NCBI GenBank assembly: GCA_001801425.1
Contig: MGXR01000012.1
Location: forward strand, 43,987 to 76,001
Source of the DNA: Gammaproteobacteria bacterium RIFCSPHIGHO2_02_FULL_42_43
Lineage (GTDB): Bacteria > Pseudomonadota > Gammaproteobacteria > Coxiellales > Coxiellaceae
DNA length: 32,015 bases
Direction of reading: 5' to 3'
Both the position numbers and the translations under genes were made by a program. Shown here in pieces: positions 7,207 to 14,854 of this stretch (positions are counted from its first letter, which is position 1; the number at the start of each line of letters is the position of its first letter). Under the pieces are notes generated by a model that worked only from the letters and a program-made list of their open reading frames with translations, made no database searches and had not been told where the DNA came from.

Positions 7207-7683
7207 TTATTCACTGATTGTTTCTAAAATTGGTGAGACGATAATGTTTTTTGCATCCATCATTGTGCCAATACGTTGCAATGTCGATAGCATTAATGTT
7301 TGCTCCCATGCATCCAGTTTATGAAACGCAGAAATAAATTCTTCTTGAAGCAGCGGTGGTGCATTTTTAAATATCTTAATTGCCTTCTCTGTTGGTTCAA
7401 TCAGCACTTTTCTTTTGTCATCCAGGTTTGGGACACGGACAATGTAATTATGTTTTTCTAAGCGATCTAAGATGGATGTGACGGTTGCATGACTTAAACT
7501 TACATCTCTTGCTAAAATGCCGCTCGGCACTTTTTTATAATGAATTATTCTTTTTAATACCAATGCTTGCGGGCCCGTAATCCCGTATTGAGTCACCAGT
7601 TTTTTTGAATGCAAGTCAATCGCGCGAATAATTCGCTTTAAAGAAATCAGCACCTCATCAACCATATCAGTTTTTTCCAGCAT
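7207..7683 (-). CDS. MarR/SlyA-family transcriptional regulator
   Basis: A 158-residue winged-helix regulator. The N-terminal helix bundle (LISLKRIIRAIDLHSKKLVTQYG) leads to ITGPQALVLKRI, the recognition region LARDVSLSHATVTSILDRLEKHNYIVR (about 60-87) and the wing LDDKRKVLIEPTEKA, all standard MarR features. Such proteins act as dimers and are usually displaced from DNA by small aromatic ligands or oxidation. There is no obvious redox Cys. The gene ends directly against the convergent small gene (stops at 7204-7206 and 7207-7209). A perfect palindrome of SlyA type lies 28 bases upstream of the start, so autoregulation is likely. The divergent ligase gene at 7876 is another candidate target. 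Confidence 0.93.
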   Translation of the reverse strand: MLEKTDMVDEVLISLKRIIRAIDLHSKKLVTQYGITGPQALVLKRIIHYKKVPSGILARDVSLSHATVTSILDRLEKHNYIVRVPNLDDKRKVLIEPTEKAIKIFKNAPPLLQEEFISAFHKLDAWEQTLMLSTLQRIGTMMDAKNIIVSPILETISE

Positions 7684-7711
7684 TTCTGCGTCCTTGAAAA
7701 AAGTAAGATAC

Positions 7712-7723
7712 TTAGTATACTAA
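7712..7723 (-). promoter_or_regulatory. SlyA-type palindromic operator upstream of marR-like gene
   Basis: TTAGTATACTAA is a perfect 12-bp palindrome matching the TTAG-N4-CTAA layout of the SlyA/MarR consensus (TTAGCAAGCTAA). Within it, on the minus strand, TATACT resembles a -10 box, with TTGATT 15 bases upstream as a weak -35. Binding would block transcription of the regulator's own gene. It is 150 bases from the divergent ligase start. Confidence 0.6.
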
Positions 7724-7818
7724 CAAATATTAAAAATCAACTAGCTATAAAAGGAGTTATTTTAAACAGTATCGCGCAAATAATAGCCAAAAATGCACTG
7801 TTTTTATGCTAATCAGCG

Positions 7819-7824
7819 TAAAAT
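7819..7824 (+). promoter_or_regulatory. Putative -10 box of the carboxylate-amine ligase gene
   Basis: TAAAAT (five of six matches to TATAAT) lies about 50 bases upstream of the chosen start at 7876, with no good -35 at 17 bases. Just upstream, AAACAGT (7764-7770) and ACTGTTT (7797-7803) form a 7-bp inverted repeat with a 26-base loop, possibly a second regulatory site. Low certainty. Confidence 0.3.
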
Positions 7825-7875
7825 AACATGAAGATATTATTTGTACACGAAATATTTAAGCCAGAGGATTTTTGC

Positions 7876-9000
7876 ATGGATACGTTAGAGTTTAAACCAT
7901 CAAAGGATTTAACCCTAGGAACTGAAATTGAGCTTCAACTCTTGGATCCACACACAAGTGATCTTACACCAAAAGTAGACATGCTTTTAAAACAAATTAA
8001 TAAATTCGATTATCAAGGTGAAATAAAGCCGGAGGTAACGCATAGCATGTTAGAAATTGCTTCTAACATTCACAGCAACACAGATTCATTAAATAATGAA
8101 TTACGAAAATTAAATTGTTTGCTAACGCGCGAAGCAAAAAAAATGAATATTCAAATTTCCGGCGGTGGAGCTCATCCATTTCAGGCGTGGAAAGAACGAA
8201 CCATCTCGACAAATTATGAAAAAATTTATAAAAAATATGATTTTCTAATTAAAAAATTCACTGTATTTGGACAACATATTCATATTGGGTGCTCGGATCC
8301 TAATAAAGCAATTTATTTAATACATGCATTTTCTCGGTATATTCCCCATTTAATTGCGCTGAGTGCCTCCTCACCTTTTTATGAAGGTATAGAAACCGCA
8401 TTTCATTCAACTCGGTTGCATCTGGTTGACTCATTTCCTCTCAGCGGACACTTCCCTCTCGTGAAAAATTGGGAGGAATTCTGTGATTATTTAAATAAAT
8501 TACAGAAGTTAAATGTGGCTGAGCAAGTGCGAAATTTTTATTGGGATATCCGACTACGCCCAGAATTTGGAACACTAGAAATCCGTATTTGCGACACACC
8601 ACTTACCTTAAAGCAGGCTGTTGCATTAACCGCCTATTGCCAGACACTTGCCTTTTATTTTTCAGAAGAAAAACCCGTTAAACTAGACAATGAATTGTAT
8701 CTTGCCTATGCGCACAATCGCTTTCAAGCGAGTCGATACGGATACAAAGGAAAAATCTCTGTTCCTGATGAATCCACCCCTATTTCCATTAATAATGATA
8801 TTTTAAATACATTAGAAAAATTGGCTCCCTATGCGAAATTTCTGGGTAATGAAACTTATTTTCAACATTTAAAAAAGGATGTTTTAAAATTAAATAATGA
8901 TGCGAGAATAATTAAAAGAGCATTTAAAAATTTAAAAAACAACGTTAACGAACTTGCCAGCTTCCAAAGTCAGGTGTGGATGCATAAAAATAATTGTTAG
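7876..9000 (+). CDS. Carboxylate-amine ligase, YbdK/GCS2 family
   Basis: A 374-residue ATP-grasp-like ligase of the glutamate-cysteine ligase type 2 family. E. coli YbdK, of nearly identical length (372), has weak gamma-glutamylcysteine synthetase activity; the physiological substrate is uncertain. Family motifs visible are TLGTEIELQLLD near residues 13-24, SGGGAHPF, FGQHIHIGCSDP and RPEFGTLEIRICDTP, the residues that form the ATP/metal and glutamate sites. I prefer the ATG at 7876 over 7828 because the protein then begins MDTLEFKPS like YbdK and has AGAGGA 7 bases upstream. The gene is A/T-rich compared with the dcw genes and stands alone. It is divergent from the MarR gene. Confidence 0.88.
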   Translation: MDTLEFKPSKDLTLGTEIELQLLDPHTSDLTPKVDMLLKQINKFDYQGEIKPEVTHSMLEIASNIHSNTDSLNNELRKLNCLLTREAKKMNIQISGGGAHPFQAWKERTISTNYEKIYKKYDFLIKKFTVFGQHIHIGCSDPNKAIYLIHAFSRYIPHLIALSASSPFYEGIETAFHSTRLHLVDSFPLSGHFPLVKNWEEFCDYLNKLQKLNVAEQVRNFYWDIRLRPEFGTLEIRICDTPLTLKQAVALTAYCQTLAFYFSEEKPVKLDNELYLAYAHNRFQASRYGYKGKISVPDESTPISINNDILNTLEKLAPYAKFLGNETYFQHLKKDVLKLNNDARIIKRAFKNLKNNVNELASFQSQVWMHKNNC

Positions 9001-9029
9001 AGCCTTAAGATCTCCGAGCTCACAGGCCC

Positions 9030-9512
9030 TTAATCCCTAAAATTCACAAACTGCAGTGGCAATCCAAAGTTCGCATTGCGCAGCATCGCAATAGCTTCTT
9101 GCAAATCATCGCGTTTTTTTCCGGTTACACGCACTTGTTCGCCTTGAATCGACGCTTGCACTTTGAGCTTGCTGTCTTTCATTGACTTGGTAATTTTCTT
9201 CGCGGTTTCTATTTCAATCCCCTTTTTCAGCGTGATTTCTTGAATAGCAGATTTAAGCTGAATGATGGGATCTTTGAATGTCAAATGACGCAAATCAACA
9301 CCGCGTTTAGTCAACTTAGTTTCCAGCATGTCACGCATTTGCTTTAGCTGAAAATCACTTTCCGTTGCAATTTTTATTGTCTCTTTTTCTCGCGAAAAAT
9401 GGCTGTTGGTGCCCTTGAAATCAAAGCGCGTCGACACCTCGCGATTCGCCTGATCAATGGCATTTGTCAGTTCATGTTCATTTAATTCAGAAACAACGTC
9501 AAAGGATGGCAT
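9030..9512 (-). CDS. yajQ: YajQ family nucleotide-binding protein
   Basis: A 160-residue protein (E. coli YajQ is 163) with two ferredoxin-like halves. The N-terminus MPSFDVVSELNEHELTNAIDQANREVSTRFDFKG and the C-terminal VRVTGKKRDDLQEAIAMLR followed by LPLQFVNFRD are diagnostic. The family binds nucleotides or RNA; in Xanthomonas a member is a cyclic-di-GMP-responsive transcription cofactor. The cellular role here is unknown. The ATG has GGAG about 8 bases upstream. It is monocistronic, convergent with the ligase gene (29-base gap) and divergent from the small gene at 9622. Confidence 0.96.
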   Translation of the reverse strand: MPSFDVVSELNEHELTNAIDQANREVSTRFDFKGTNSHFSREKETIKIATESDFQLKQMRDMLETKLTKRGVDLRHLTFKDPIIQLKSAIQEITLKKGIEIETAKKITKSMKDSKLKVQASIQGEQVRVTGKKRDDLQEAIAMLRNANFGLPLQFVNFRD

Positions 9513-9621
9513 GGGTTAACTCCACGGTTAAAAAATCACACTCATCATACCAAATTTTAATATTTTCTTAATACAATTATGTCAAACTAAGGTCTATTGA
9601 GATTTGAATGAGGGTGGCAGC

Positions 9622-9960
9622 ATGAAACGCGGACCAAATTTCTTCACAAACAACAATCGATTTTCAGCTATTTCCAATGTTCACCAAATGGCGCAAAACC
9701 CACGAAAAATCGCGCAAATCGCTCGCTCAAAACCCAGTGAAGCAGCACTAGCTCCCATGATCGCGCTCGCTTTGGCGGCTCAAATGGAAAAACTTGAACT
9801 GGAACAAGCAAAAAAACTCACTCGCGCGATAGAGACACTTCAGAAATCGCCAGGAAAGATGGTAAGCGCCATTACTTCGCACAACAACGTCTTTTCATTA
9901 TTTTCAGCAGTGCCCGCTACTACCGCGGCAGCACCTACCGCGCTCAGTAATTCCCGGTGA
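9622..9960 (+). CDS. Small helical protein, unknown; C-terminus inside a palindromic repeat
   Basis: A 112-residue basic protein that I do not recognise. It has no signal peptide. A positively charged, Asn-rich N-terminus is followed by Ala/Leu-rich helix (SEAALAPMIALALAAQMEKLELEQAKKL region, about 40-68) and an Ala/Thr/Ser-rich tail. I choose the ATG at 9622, which has GAGGG 7 bases upstream; the longer TTG start at 9604 would place that site inside the coding region. The last three residues and the stop codon (AATTCCCGGTGA) are the left end of the repeat at 9949-10114, so the original C-terminus may have been different. A short hydrophobic helix could associate with membranes. Secreted effector is conceivable but unsupported. 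Confidence 0.6.
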   Translation: MKRGPNFFTNNNRFSAISNVHQMAQNPRKIAQIARSKPSEAALAPMIALALAAQMEKLELEQAKKLTRAIETLQKSPGKMVSAITSHNNVFSLFSAVPATTAAAPTALSNSR

Positions 9961-10114
9961 ATGCTTTGGTTGACTCAAATTTTCAGATTTGGGCCGAGGT
10001 TGGACGATAATTCATTGAGAAAAGCGCAGTTGACACGCCAGTCAATGAGCATTTTCGAGATGAATTATCGTTCAAGATCGGCCAAAGATGAAAATTTTTT
10101 GTTCACCGGGAATT
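9949..10114. repeat. 166-bp palindromic repeat element D
   Basis: The ends form a perfect 13-bp inverted repeat, AATTCCCGGTGAA (9949-9961) / TTCACCGGGAATT (10102-10114). Inside are further paired blocks, including ACGATAATTCAT / ATGAATTATCGT, and a central stem TTGAC (10030-10034) / GTCAA (10041-10045) with loop ACGCCA. The whole segment can fold as one long imperfect hairpin. Its core (GCGCAGTT.ACACG..AGT.AATGAGCA) is shared with the repeats at 18831 and 31856. The left end supplies the stop codon of the small gene at 9622. It may also end transcription between that gene and convergent tdh. Confidence 0.75.
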
Positions 10115-10185
10115 TTCTGTGCCGCGCTTGCGCTTAACATCGTCAAAACCCCGCAATATTCAAAATACCGCGGCATAACGATAAA

Positions 10186-11208
10186 TTACCAACACAACAC
10201 AATCTTTCCCGCGCCACCCGAAGTAATGTCTGAAAACGCTTTTTCAAAATCAGTGTAATGATATTCTGCGGTAATTACTGGCGAAATATCAACACCACTT
10301 TGCAGCAATGCAATTCCTTTGTACCACGTTTCATACATGCGCCGCCCATAAATGCCGGCGATTTTGAAACTTTTGAAAATCACTTGACTCCAATCGATCG
10401 CAAATGGTTTAGACGGAAGTCCCAGTATCGCAATTTTTCCACCGTGATTCATTACAGAAAGCATGTCTTGAAACGCATGTTCATTGCCGGACATTTCCAA
10501 GCCGACATCAAATCCTTCTGTCATTTTCAATTCTCCCATTACGTCACGCAACTTTTTCTGTGATGAATTGACAGCCAACGTCGCGCCCATTTTTCGCGCC
10601 AACGACAATCGAAATTCATTTACGTCCGTAATCACAATGTGACGCGCACCCACTTTTTTCGCAATCGGAATCGCCATCAAACCCACGGGACCAGCACCCG
10701 TGATCAGAACATCTTCACCAACCAAGCTAAATTCCAACGCCGTATGTACTGAGTTTCCATACGGATCTAAAATTGCCGCAACCGAATCGGAAATATCATT
10801 GGGTAGTCTTATAACATTATCTGCGCGCATCACAAAATATTCTGCAAAAGCGCCGGTGACATGATATCCAATGCCTTTGGTTTCACGACACAAATGTCTT
10901 TCACCGGCACGACAATTGCGACAATGTCCGCACGTCAAATGGCCTTCGCCGGAAACGCGATCTCCGACAGAAAATTGCTTAACGTCTTCGCCAACTTCCG
11001 CAACTTCGCCCATAAATTCGTGCCCAATGATAAGCGGCACTGGCACTGTTTTTTGTGCCCATGCATCCCAATTGTAGATATGCAAATCTGTACCGCAAAT
11101 GGCGGTTTTTTTAATTTTAATGAGCACATCACCGCGGCCGCATATTGGTTTTGGCGCGTCGATAAGCCATAATCCTTTTTCTGGTTTTTGTTTTGATAAT
11201 GCTTTCAT
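10186..11208 (-). CDS. tdh: L-threonine 3-dehydrogenase
   Basis: A zinc-dependent NAD+ oxidoreductase that converts L-threonine to 2-amino-3-oxobutanoate, which Kbl then cleaves to glycine and acetyl-CoA. The 340-residue product starts [14 protein letters not shown], as in E. coli Tdh (341). The catalytic zinc ligands C38 and H63-E64 and the structural zinc cysteines C93, C96, C99 and C107 are all in place, followed by the Rossmann motif GAGPVG. A start 15 bases further upstream (11223) is in frame, but the ATG at 11208 matches the family and has GGAG 9 bases before it. It lies downstream of kbl on the same strand, separated by a 155-base gap holding repeat fragments and a hairpin. Confidence 0.97.
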   Translation of the reverse strand: MKALSKQKPEKGLWLIDAPKPICGRGDVLIKIKKTAICGTDLHIYNWDAWAQKTVPVPLIIGHEFMGEVAEVGEDVKQFSVGDRVSGEGHLTCGHCRNCRAGERHLCRETKGIGYHVTGAFAEYFVMRADNVIRLPNDISDSVAAILDPYGNSVHTALEFSLVGEDVLITGAGPVGLMAIPIAKKVGARHIVITDVNEFRLSLARKMGATLAVNSSQKKLRDVMGELKMTEGFDVGLEMSGNEHAFQDMLSVMNHGGKIAILGLPSKPFAIDWSQVIFKSFKIAGIYGRRMYETWYKGIALLQSGVDISPVITAEYHYTDFEKAFSDITSGGAGKIVLCW

Positions 11209-11240
11209 ACGCACTTGCTCCACTTCGTTACGCGCGTGCT
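11208..11240 (-). repeat. Repeated leader module, copy 2, forming the tdh ribosome binding site
   Basis: On the minus strand this 33-base segment matches the module at 6714-6746 with two mismatches and ends GTGGAGCAAGTGCGT just before the tdh ATG. It therefore provides the tdh Shine-Dalgarno. Further related fragments lie upstream: AGCAAGTGCGTGA at about 11252-11264 and CCTCAGAAGCACGCGC at 11327-11342. Confidence 0.65.
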
Positions 11241-11273
11241 GTGGTTATTTTCACGCACTTGCTACGTTAAGAT

Positions 11274-11290
11274 GATTTGCTTCGCAAATC
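11274..11290. repeat. Hairpin in the kbl-tdh intergenic region
   Basis: GATTTGC / GCAAATC, a 7-bp perfect stem with a TTC loop, sits in the middle of the 155-base spacer between kbl and tdh. It could attenuate read-through or stabilise one of the two transcripts. It has no T-run on the minus strand, so a complete terminator is not indicated. The inner palindrome TTGCTTCGCAA recurs as its complement at 27131-27141. Confidence 0.45.
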
Positions 11291-11363
11291 CCGCTCTCTA
11301 ACGATCGCGGCTCACTTCCATTTTATGCGCGTGCTTCTGAGGTTGTTTGCGGCTCATTGCTTT

Positions 11364-12560
11364 TTAAATAACACCCATGATCTTACCAATTTTTTCAAAC
11401 GCAGCAATCGCTTTATCCAACTGCACTTTTGTATGCGCCGCTGATAGTTGTACGCGAATGCGCGCTTTATTCATTGGCACCACGGGATACGAAAATCCAA
11501 TCACATAAATATATTCTTGTAATAATTTGTCTGCCATGGCTGTCGCAATTTTTGCATCGCCCAACATCACTGGAATAATTGCGTGCTCGCCGGGCACTAA
11601 CGTGAAACCCAATGCCGTCATTTTTTCTCGAAAATAATGACTGTTTTCTTTCACTGTGTCTCGCAACTTTTTACCAATTTCACTTTGCACCATTTCCAAT
11701 ACTTTTAACGAGGTTGCGGTAATCACGGGCGCTAATGTATTTGAAAATAAATACGGGCGAGAACGATTGCGCAACCACTCTGCGATTTTCCCGCGCGCTG
11801 CGGTATAGCCACCCGACGCACCACCCAATGCTTTTCCGAGTGTGCCCGTAATAATATCCACGCGATCTAAAACGCCGCATAATTCCGGCGTTCCGCGACC
11901 ATGCTCGCCAATAAATCCAACCGCATGAGAATCATCCACCATCACCAATGCATGATATTGATCTGCCAAATTGCAGATGGATTTTAAATTCGCAATAATT
12001 CCATCCATGGAAAAAACACCGTCGGTTGCAATTAATTTATGTCGCGCGCCCGCTTGATCAGCTGCTTTTAATTGCGTTTCCAAATCCTGCATATCATTAT
12101 TTTTGTAACGCAATCGTTTCGCTTTGCACAAACGAATGCCATCAATAATGCTCGCGTGATTTAATTCATCGGAAATAATCGCATCTTCTTCGGATAATAC
12201 TGTTTCAAATAATCCACCGTTCGCATCAAAACAAGAAGAATACAAAATCGTGTCGTCCATTTTTAAAAATTCGCTGATCGCTTTTTCCAATTGTTTGTGA
12301 ATGATTTGTGTGCCGCAAATAAAACGCACACTCGCCATGCCAAATCCATAGGTTTTTAATGCGTGCTGCGCTGCTTCAACTAATGCAGGATGATCTGCCA
12401 ATCCCAAATAATTATTCGCACAAAAATTTAAAACATGTTGGTTGGGTGACACCGTGATATCGGAATTTTGTGGCGAAGTAATACAGCGCTCTTGTTTGTA
12501 CAAGCCGTTTTGTTTTAATTCAGTTAATTGGTTTTCTAACTGGGCGTAAAAGGGATGCAT
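11364..12560 (-). CDS. kbl: 2-amino-3-ketobutyrate CoA ligase (glycine C-acetyltransferase)
   Basis: A PLP-dependent alpha-oxoamine synthase family enzyme that splits 2-amino-3-oxobutanoate with CoA into glycine and acetyl-CoA, the second step of threonine breakdown after Tdh. The 398-residue product (E. coli Kbl has 398) contains [48 protein letters not shown] and the PLP-lysine region [15 protein letters not shown] use the ATG at 12560 because the protein then begins [12 protein letters not shown] like family members and GAGAGG is 8 bases upstream. The longer reading to 12653 would run into the RNase P RNA 3' end. It is upstream of tdh and downstream of rnpB on the same strand. Confidence 0.97.
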   Translation of the reverse strand: MHPFYAQLENQLTELKQNGLYKQERCITSPQNSDITVSPNQHVLNFCANNYLGLADHPALVEAAQHALKTYGFGMASVRFICGTQIIHKQLEKAISEFLKMDDTILYSSCFDANGGLFETVLSEEDAIISDELNHASIIDGIRLCKAKRLRYKNNDMQDLETQLKAADQAGARHKLIATDGVFSMDGIIANLKSICNLADQYHALVMVDDSHAVGFIGEHGRGTPELCGVLDRVDIITGTLGKALGGASGGYTAARGKIAEWLRNRSRPYLFSNTLAPVITATSLKVLEMVQSEIGKKLRDTVKENSHYFREKMTALGFTLVPGEHAIIPVMLGDAKIATAMADKLLQEYIYVIGFSYPVVPMNKARIRVQLSAAHTKVQLDKAIAAFEKIGKIMGVI

Positions 12561-12618
12561 ACATATACCTCTCAGATCTCGCTTGGCTTTCGCACGCAGC
12601 TCATTGCCTAATTTAATT

Positions 12619-12953
12619 GAGTCAGCCGATAAGCCGGGTTCTGTCGCGAACAATCATTTATCTGGGATTGATGTCGCCATCAACCTCTAGCAACCTACCC
12701 GAATTCAACGCGAACCACGTTAGCGAATTCCTACTTGGTCTTGCTTCGAGTGGGGTTTACCTTGCCGTCGCTGTTACCAACGACGCGGTGCGCTCTTACC
12801 GCACCATTTCACCCTTGCTGCTTTGACACAGCGGTATATTTTCTGTGGCACTTTCCGCAACTCACGTTGCCCAGACGTTATCTGGCACTCTGTTCTGTGA
12901 AGCCCGGACTTTCCTCTGTACGCTTGCGCATACAGCGACTGTTTGGCTGACTC
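12619..12953 (-). ncRNA. rnpB: RNase P RNA, bacterial type A
   Basis: This is the catalytic RNA of RNase P, which removes 5' leaders from pre-tRNAs. On the minus strand the conserved P4 halves are visible near each end: GAGGAAAGTCCGGGC and GACAGAACCCGGCTTATCG. Other conserved blocks include GGTGAAATGGTGCGGTAAGAG, followed by CGCACCGC, and GGTAAAC. The ends pair as helix P1 (GAGTCAGCC 12945-12953 with GGCTGACTC 12619-12627). The P3 arm is short (CTGTATGC GCAA GCGTACAG) compared with E. coli. Length is about 335 nt. The 5' end is set by the promoter at 12960-12988. The 3' end lies 59 bases upstream of the kbl start, with no clear terminator, so partial read-through into kbl is possible. Confidence 0.96.
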
Positions 12954-12959
12954 GCAAAC

Positions 12960-12988
12960 ATTATACGCATTTGCCTTTAAAAGGCGAA
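12960..12988 (-). promoter_or_regulatory. rnpB promoter
   Basis: On the minus strand a perfect -10 TATAAT (forward 12960-12965) is preceded, after exactly 17 bases, by TTCGCC (forward 12983-12988, three of six matches to TTGACA). Six bases after the -10 box comes the G that opens helix P1 of the RNase P RNA (12953). The -35 lies within the final codons of the upstream effector-like gene. Confidence 0.75.
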
Positions 12989-14854
12989 CTCACCGCCAAA
13001 ATCAGAAGAGGAATCGCCTAAATTCGTCGTATTTAAATTGCCAGCGGAGCTGATGGGTAAAGGGGTCGTTGAAAGCACATCCCAACCCGCAACTCCCGCG
13101 GGTGTGGTAGAAACACGCACTGATTGTAAGGCTTCAATAAAGAGCTGCAAAAACACGTCTGCTTGTTGCTCAAATAACCGATGACGCAATACCGGCTGTC
13201 CGGTTAAAATAATTTTTTTCGCACGCGCTTCGGATAGCGCTTGTTGAATTAACATCATGACAAATTGTTTTTGCAGTGTTTTTATTTGATCTGACTGATT
13301 CAGATGAAGAAATTGCTGCACCACTTGACGCAACATCTGTGTATCCGACACTCGCTCCATCTGCCGATACAAATCATGCAACTCATCTTCCAGCGAAGGC
13401 GTTGACTCCGGCGTCACCGAAAATCGCTTGGATGAAAATGAAGAAAATAAAGAGGAAGCGGAACGCAATGTAGCTGAGGTAATCGAAACAAAATAACTCT
13501 CACTATTTTTTTTCTTTTCAAACTCTTCAATGATTTTTTTAAAAAAAAGCAAAACGGATGGTTTGTTATTGAATGATTCTAACCACGCTACTGCGGCCGC
13601 AGTAGGTGTTGCATCAGAAGTATCCATGCTAGAAATAATATCTACGGAACTCTGATGTGCCAGCGCATGCATGTTAAAATACGAAAAATAGTGCTCTACT
13701 CTCTCAAAATAAGCAGCAGACATTTTGCATTTTCCTATGTCAGCATATGTATCAATCAATTTAAAATGAGCAAAGCAAAATATCATTTTTGATACATCAA
13801 AATCCGCTGAGTTTAATGTCGACGACAGTGCGTTCAGCGCGGTAAATAATGGCATCGCCTTCAACGTCGTATCCTGCTGTACAATCCCATCGCGTACTGC
13901 GTTCAGCAACCAATCTAATTCTTTTAAAAAAAATTGAAAAATAAATCGGGGAGCACTTTTTTTCAAATCTGCGACACTCATCTTGATGCGCACTGACATA
14001 TCCCGATAATAGCCATCTAAAAAATCCGCTGGAAATTCTCGAAACCATTTGCAAAACTGAGTGGATTGCAATAATGCAGATTTCAATTCATTTTGCCAAG
14101 AAATTAACGCACTCACTAATTCCTGTTTCACCGTATCATCACAAATAATTTTTGTGAGCGATAAATACCGTTCCCACGCTCCTTCTGGAAGCAAAACAAC
14201 CTGCAAAAAAGTAAAATAACTTTTTGTTTTATGCTCTGCTAATTTTTTAAATAGCATCGATTCTTGCGAAAGATAACCAAACGCTTCCGCTTCTTTTTGT
14301 GAAGAAAATTGCGTGGGCCAATAGAATGGAGTTGCATCCGACAGTATTGGAAACTGATCAATATCGAGCACTGTGAATTTAAAATTCTCTTTGGAAAAAG
14401 CGCGTTTCGCGCGGTCTGGTCGGCCTTCTGGAAAAGCACGGTCTTTAACGAGAGGGTATGCGCTGAATTCAAACCCACAGCGCTTGATCACGCCGTCATG
14501 CACCATCATTTTATTTTTATGCAAATCATCCTCTTTGAAAAAATAAGACAGTGCCAGAACGATGGACATTCCTCGATCAATTAAAGAGATCGTATTGAAT
14601 TTTCGCGGATCAATCCGCTCGATTTTTTCTGGCAACGATATTTCCAGAAAAAAAGCAGGCTGAGAGTCACGCGAATCAAATCCATCTGCGTCTACCGTTA
14701 CCTCGTTTGGCGATACAATAACGTCCATGTTTTCAATCAGCTCCGTCACCACCATATGATCTGGCGCAAATAACGCATACAGCGCAGCCATAGCCGCGTC
14801 AATTTGCGCCAAATCCGCTTGAAATGCTGGTTTTTTAACTGTGGATCGTGTCAT
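12977..14854 (-). CDS. Large effector-like protein, paralogue 1 (degenerate kinase-like motif)
   Basis: A 625-residue protein, paralogous to the adjacent product over the first 300 residues and again near AWLESFNNKPSVLLFFKK. Its architecture (xLYxLFAPD near 25-32, a mid-region ALSYFFKEDDLHKNK at 101-115, then DIDQFPILSDATPFYWPT) resembles, from memory, a group of Legionella/Coxiella secreted proteins with a kinase-like core. The position matching the metal-binding Asp of the sister protein (D153) is Gly127, so it may be a pseudoenzyme. There is no signal peptide or membrane segment. The C-terminus is Ser/Thr/small-residue rich (NLGDSSSDFGGEFAF), compatible with a Dot/Icm signal. The ATG at 14854 overlaps the upstream stop (ATGA) and has GGGGA about 8 bases before it. 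Effector status is inference. Confidence 0.6.
   Translation of the reverse strand: MTRSTVKKPAFQADLAQIDAAMAALYALFAPDHMVVTELIENMDVIVSPNEVTVDADGFDSRDSQPAFFLEISLPEKIERIDPRKFNTISLIDRGMSIVLALSYFFKEDDLHKNKMMVHDGVIKRCGFEFSAYPLVKDRAFPEGRPDRAKRAFSKENFKFTVLDIDQFPILSDATPFYWPTQFSSQKEAEAFGYLSQESMLFKKLAEHKTKSYFTFLQVVLLPEGAWERYLSLTKIICDDTVKQELVSALISWQNELKSALLQSTQFCKWFREFPADFLDGYYRDMSVRIKMSVADLKKSAPRFIFQFFLKELDWLLNAVRDGIVQQDTTLKAMPLFTALNALSSTLNSADFDVSKMIFCFAHFKLIDTYADIGKCKMSAAYFERVEHYFSYFNMHALAHQSSVDIISSMDTSDATPTAAAVAWLESFNNKPSVLLFFKKIIEEFEKKKNSESYFVSITSATLRSASSLFSSFSSKRFSVTPESTPSLEDELHDLYRQMERVSDTQMLRQVVQQFLHLNQSDQIKTLQKQFVMMLIQQALSEARAKKIILTGQPVLRHRLFEQQADVFLQLFIEALQSVRVSTTPAGVAGWDVLSTTPLPISSAGNLNTTNLGDSSSDFGGEFAF

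Noticed and set aside
12735-12950. Open frames on the plus strand across 12617-12950.
   Set aside because: They are antisense to the RNase P RNA, whose conserved blocks explain the sequence.
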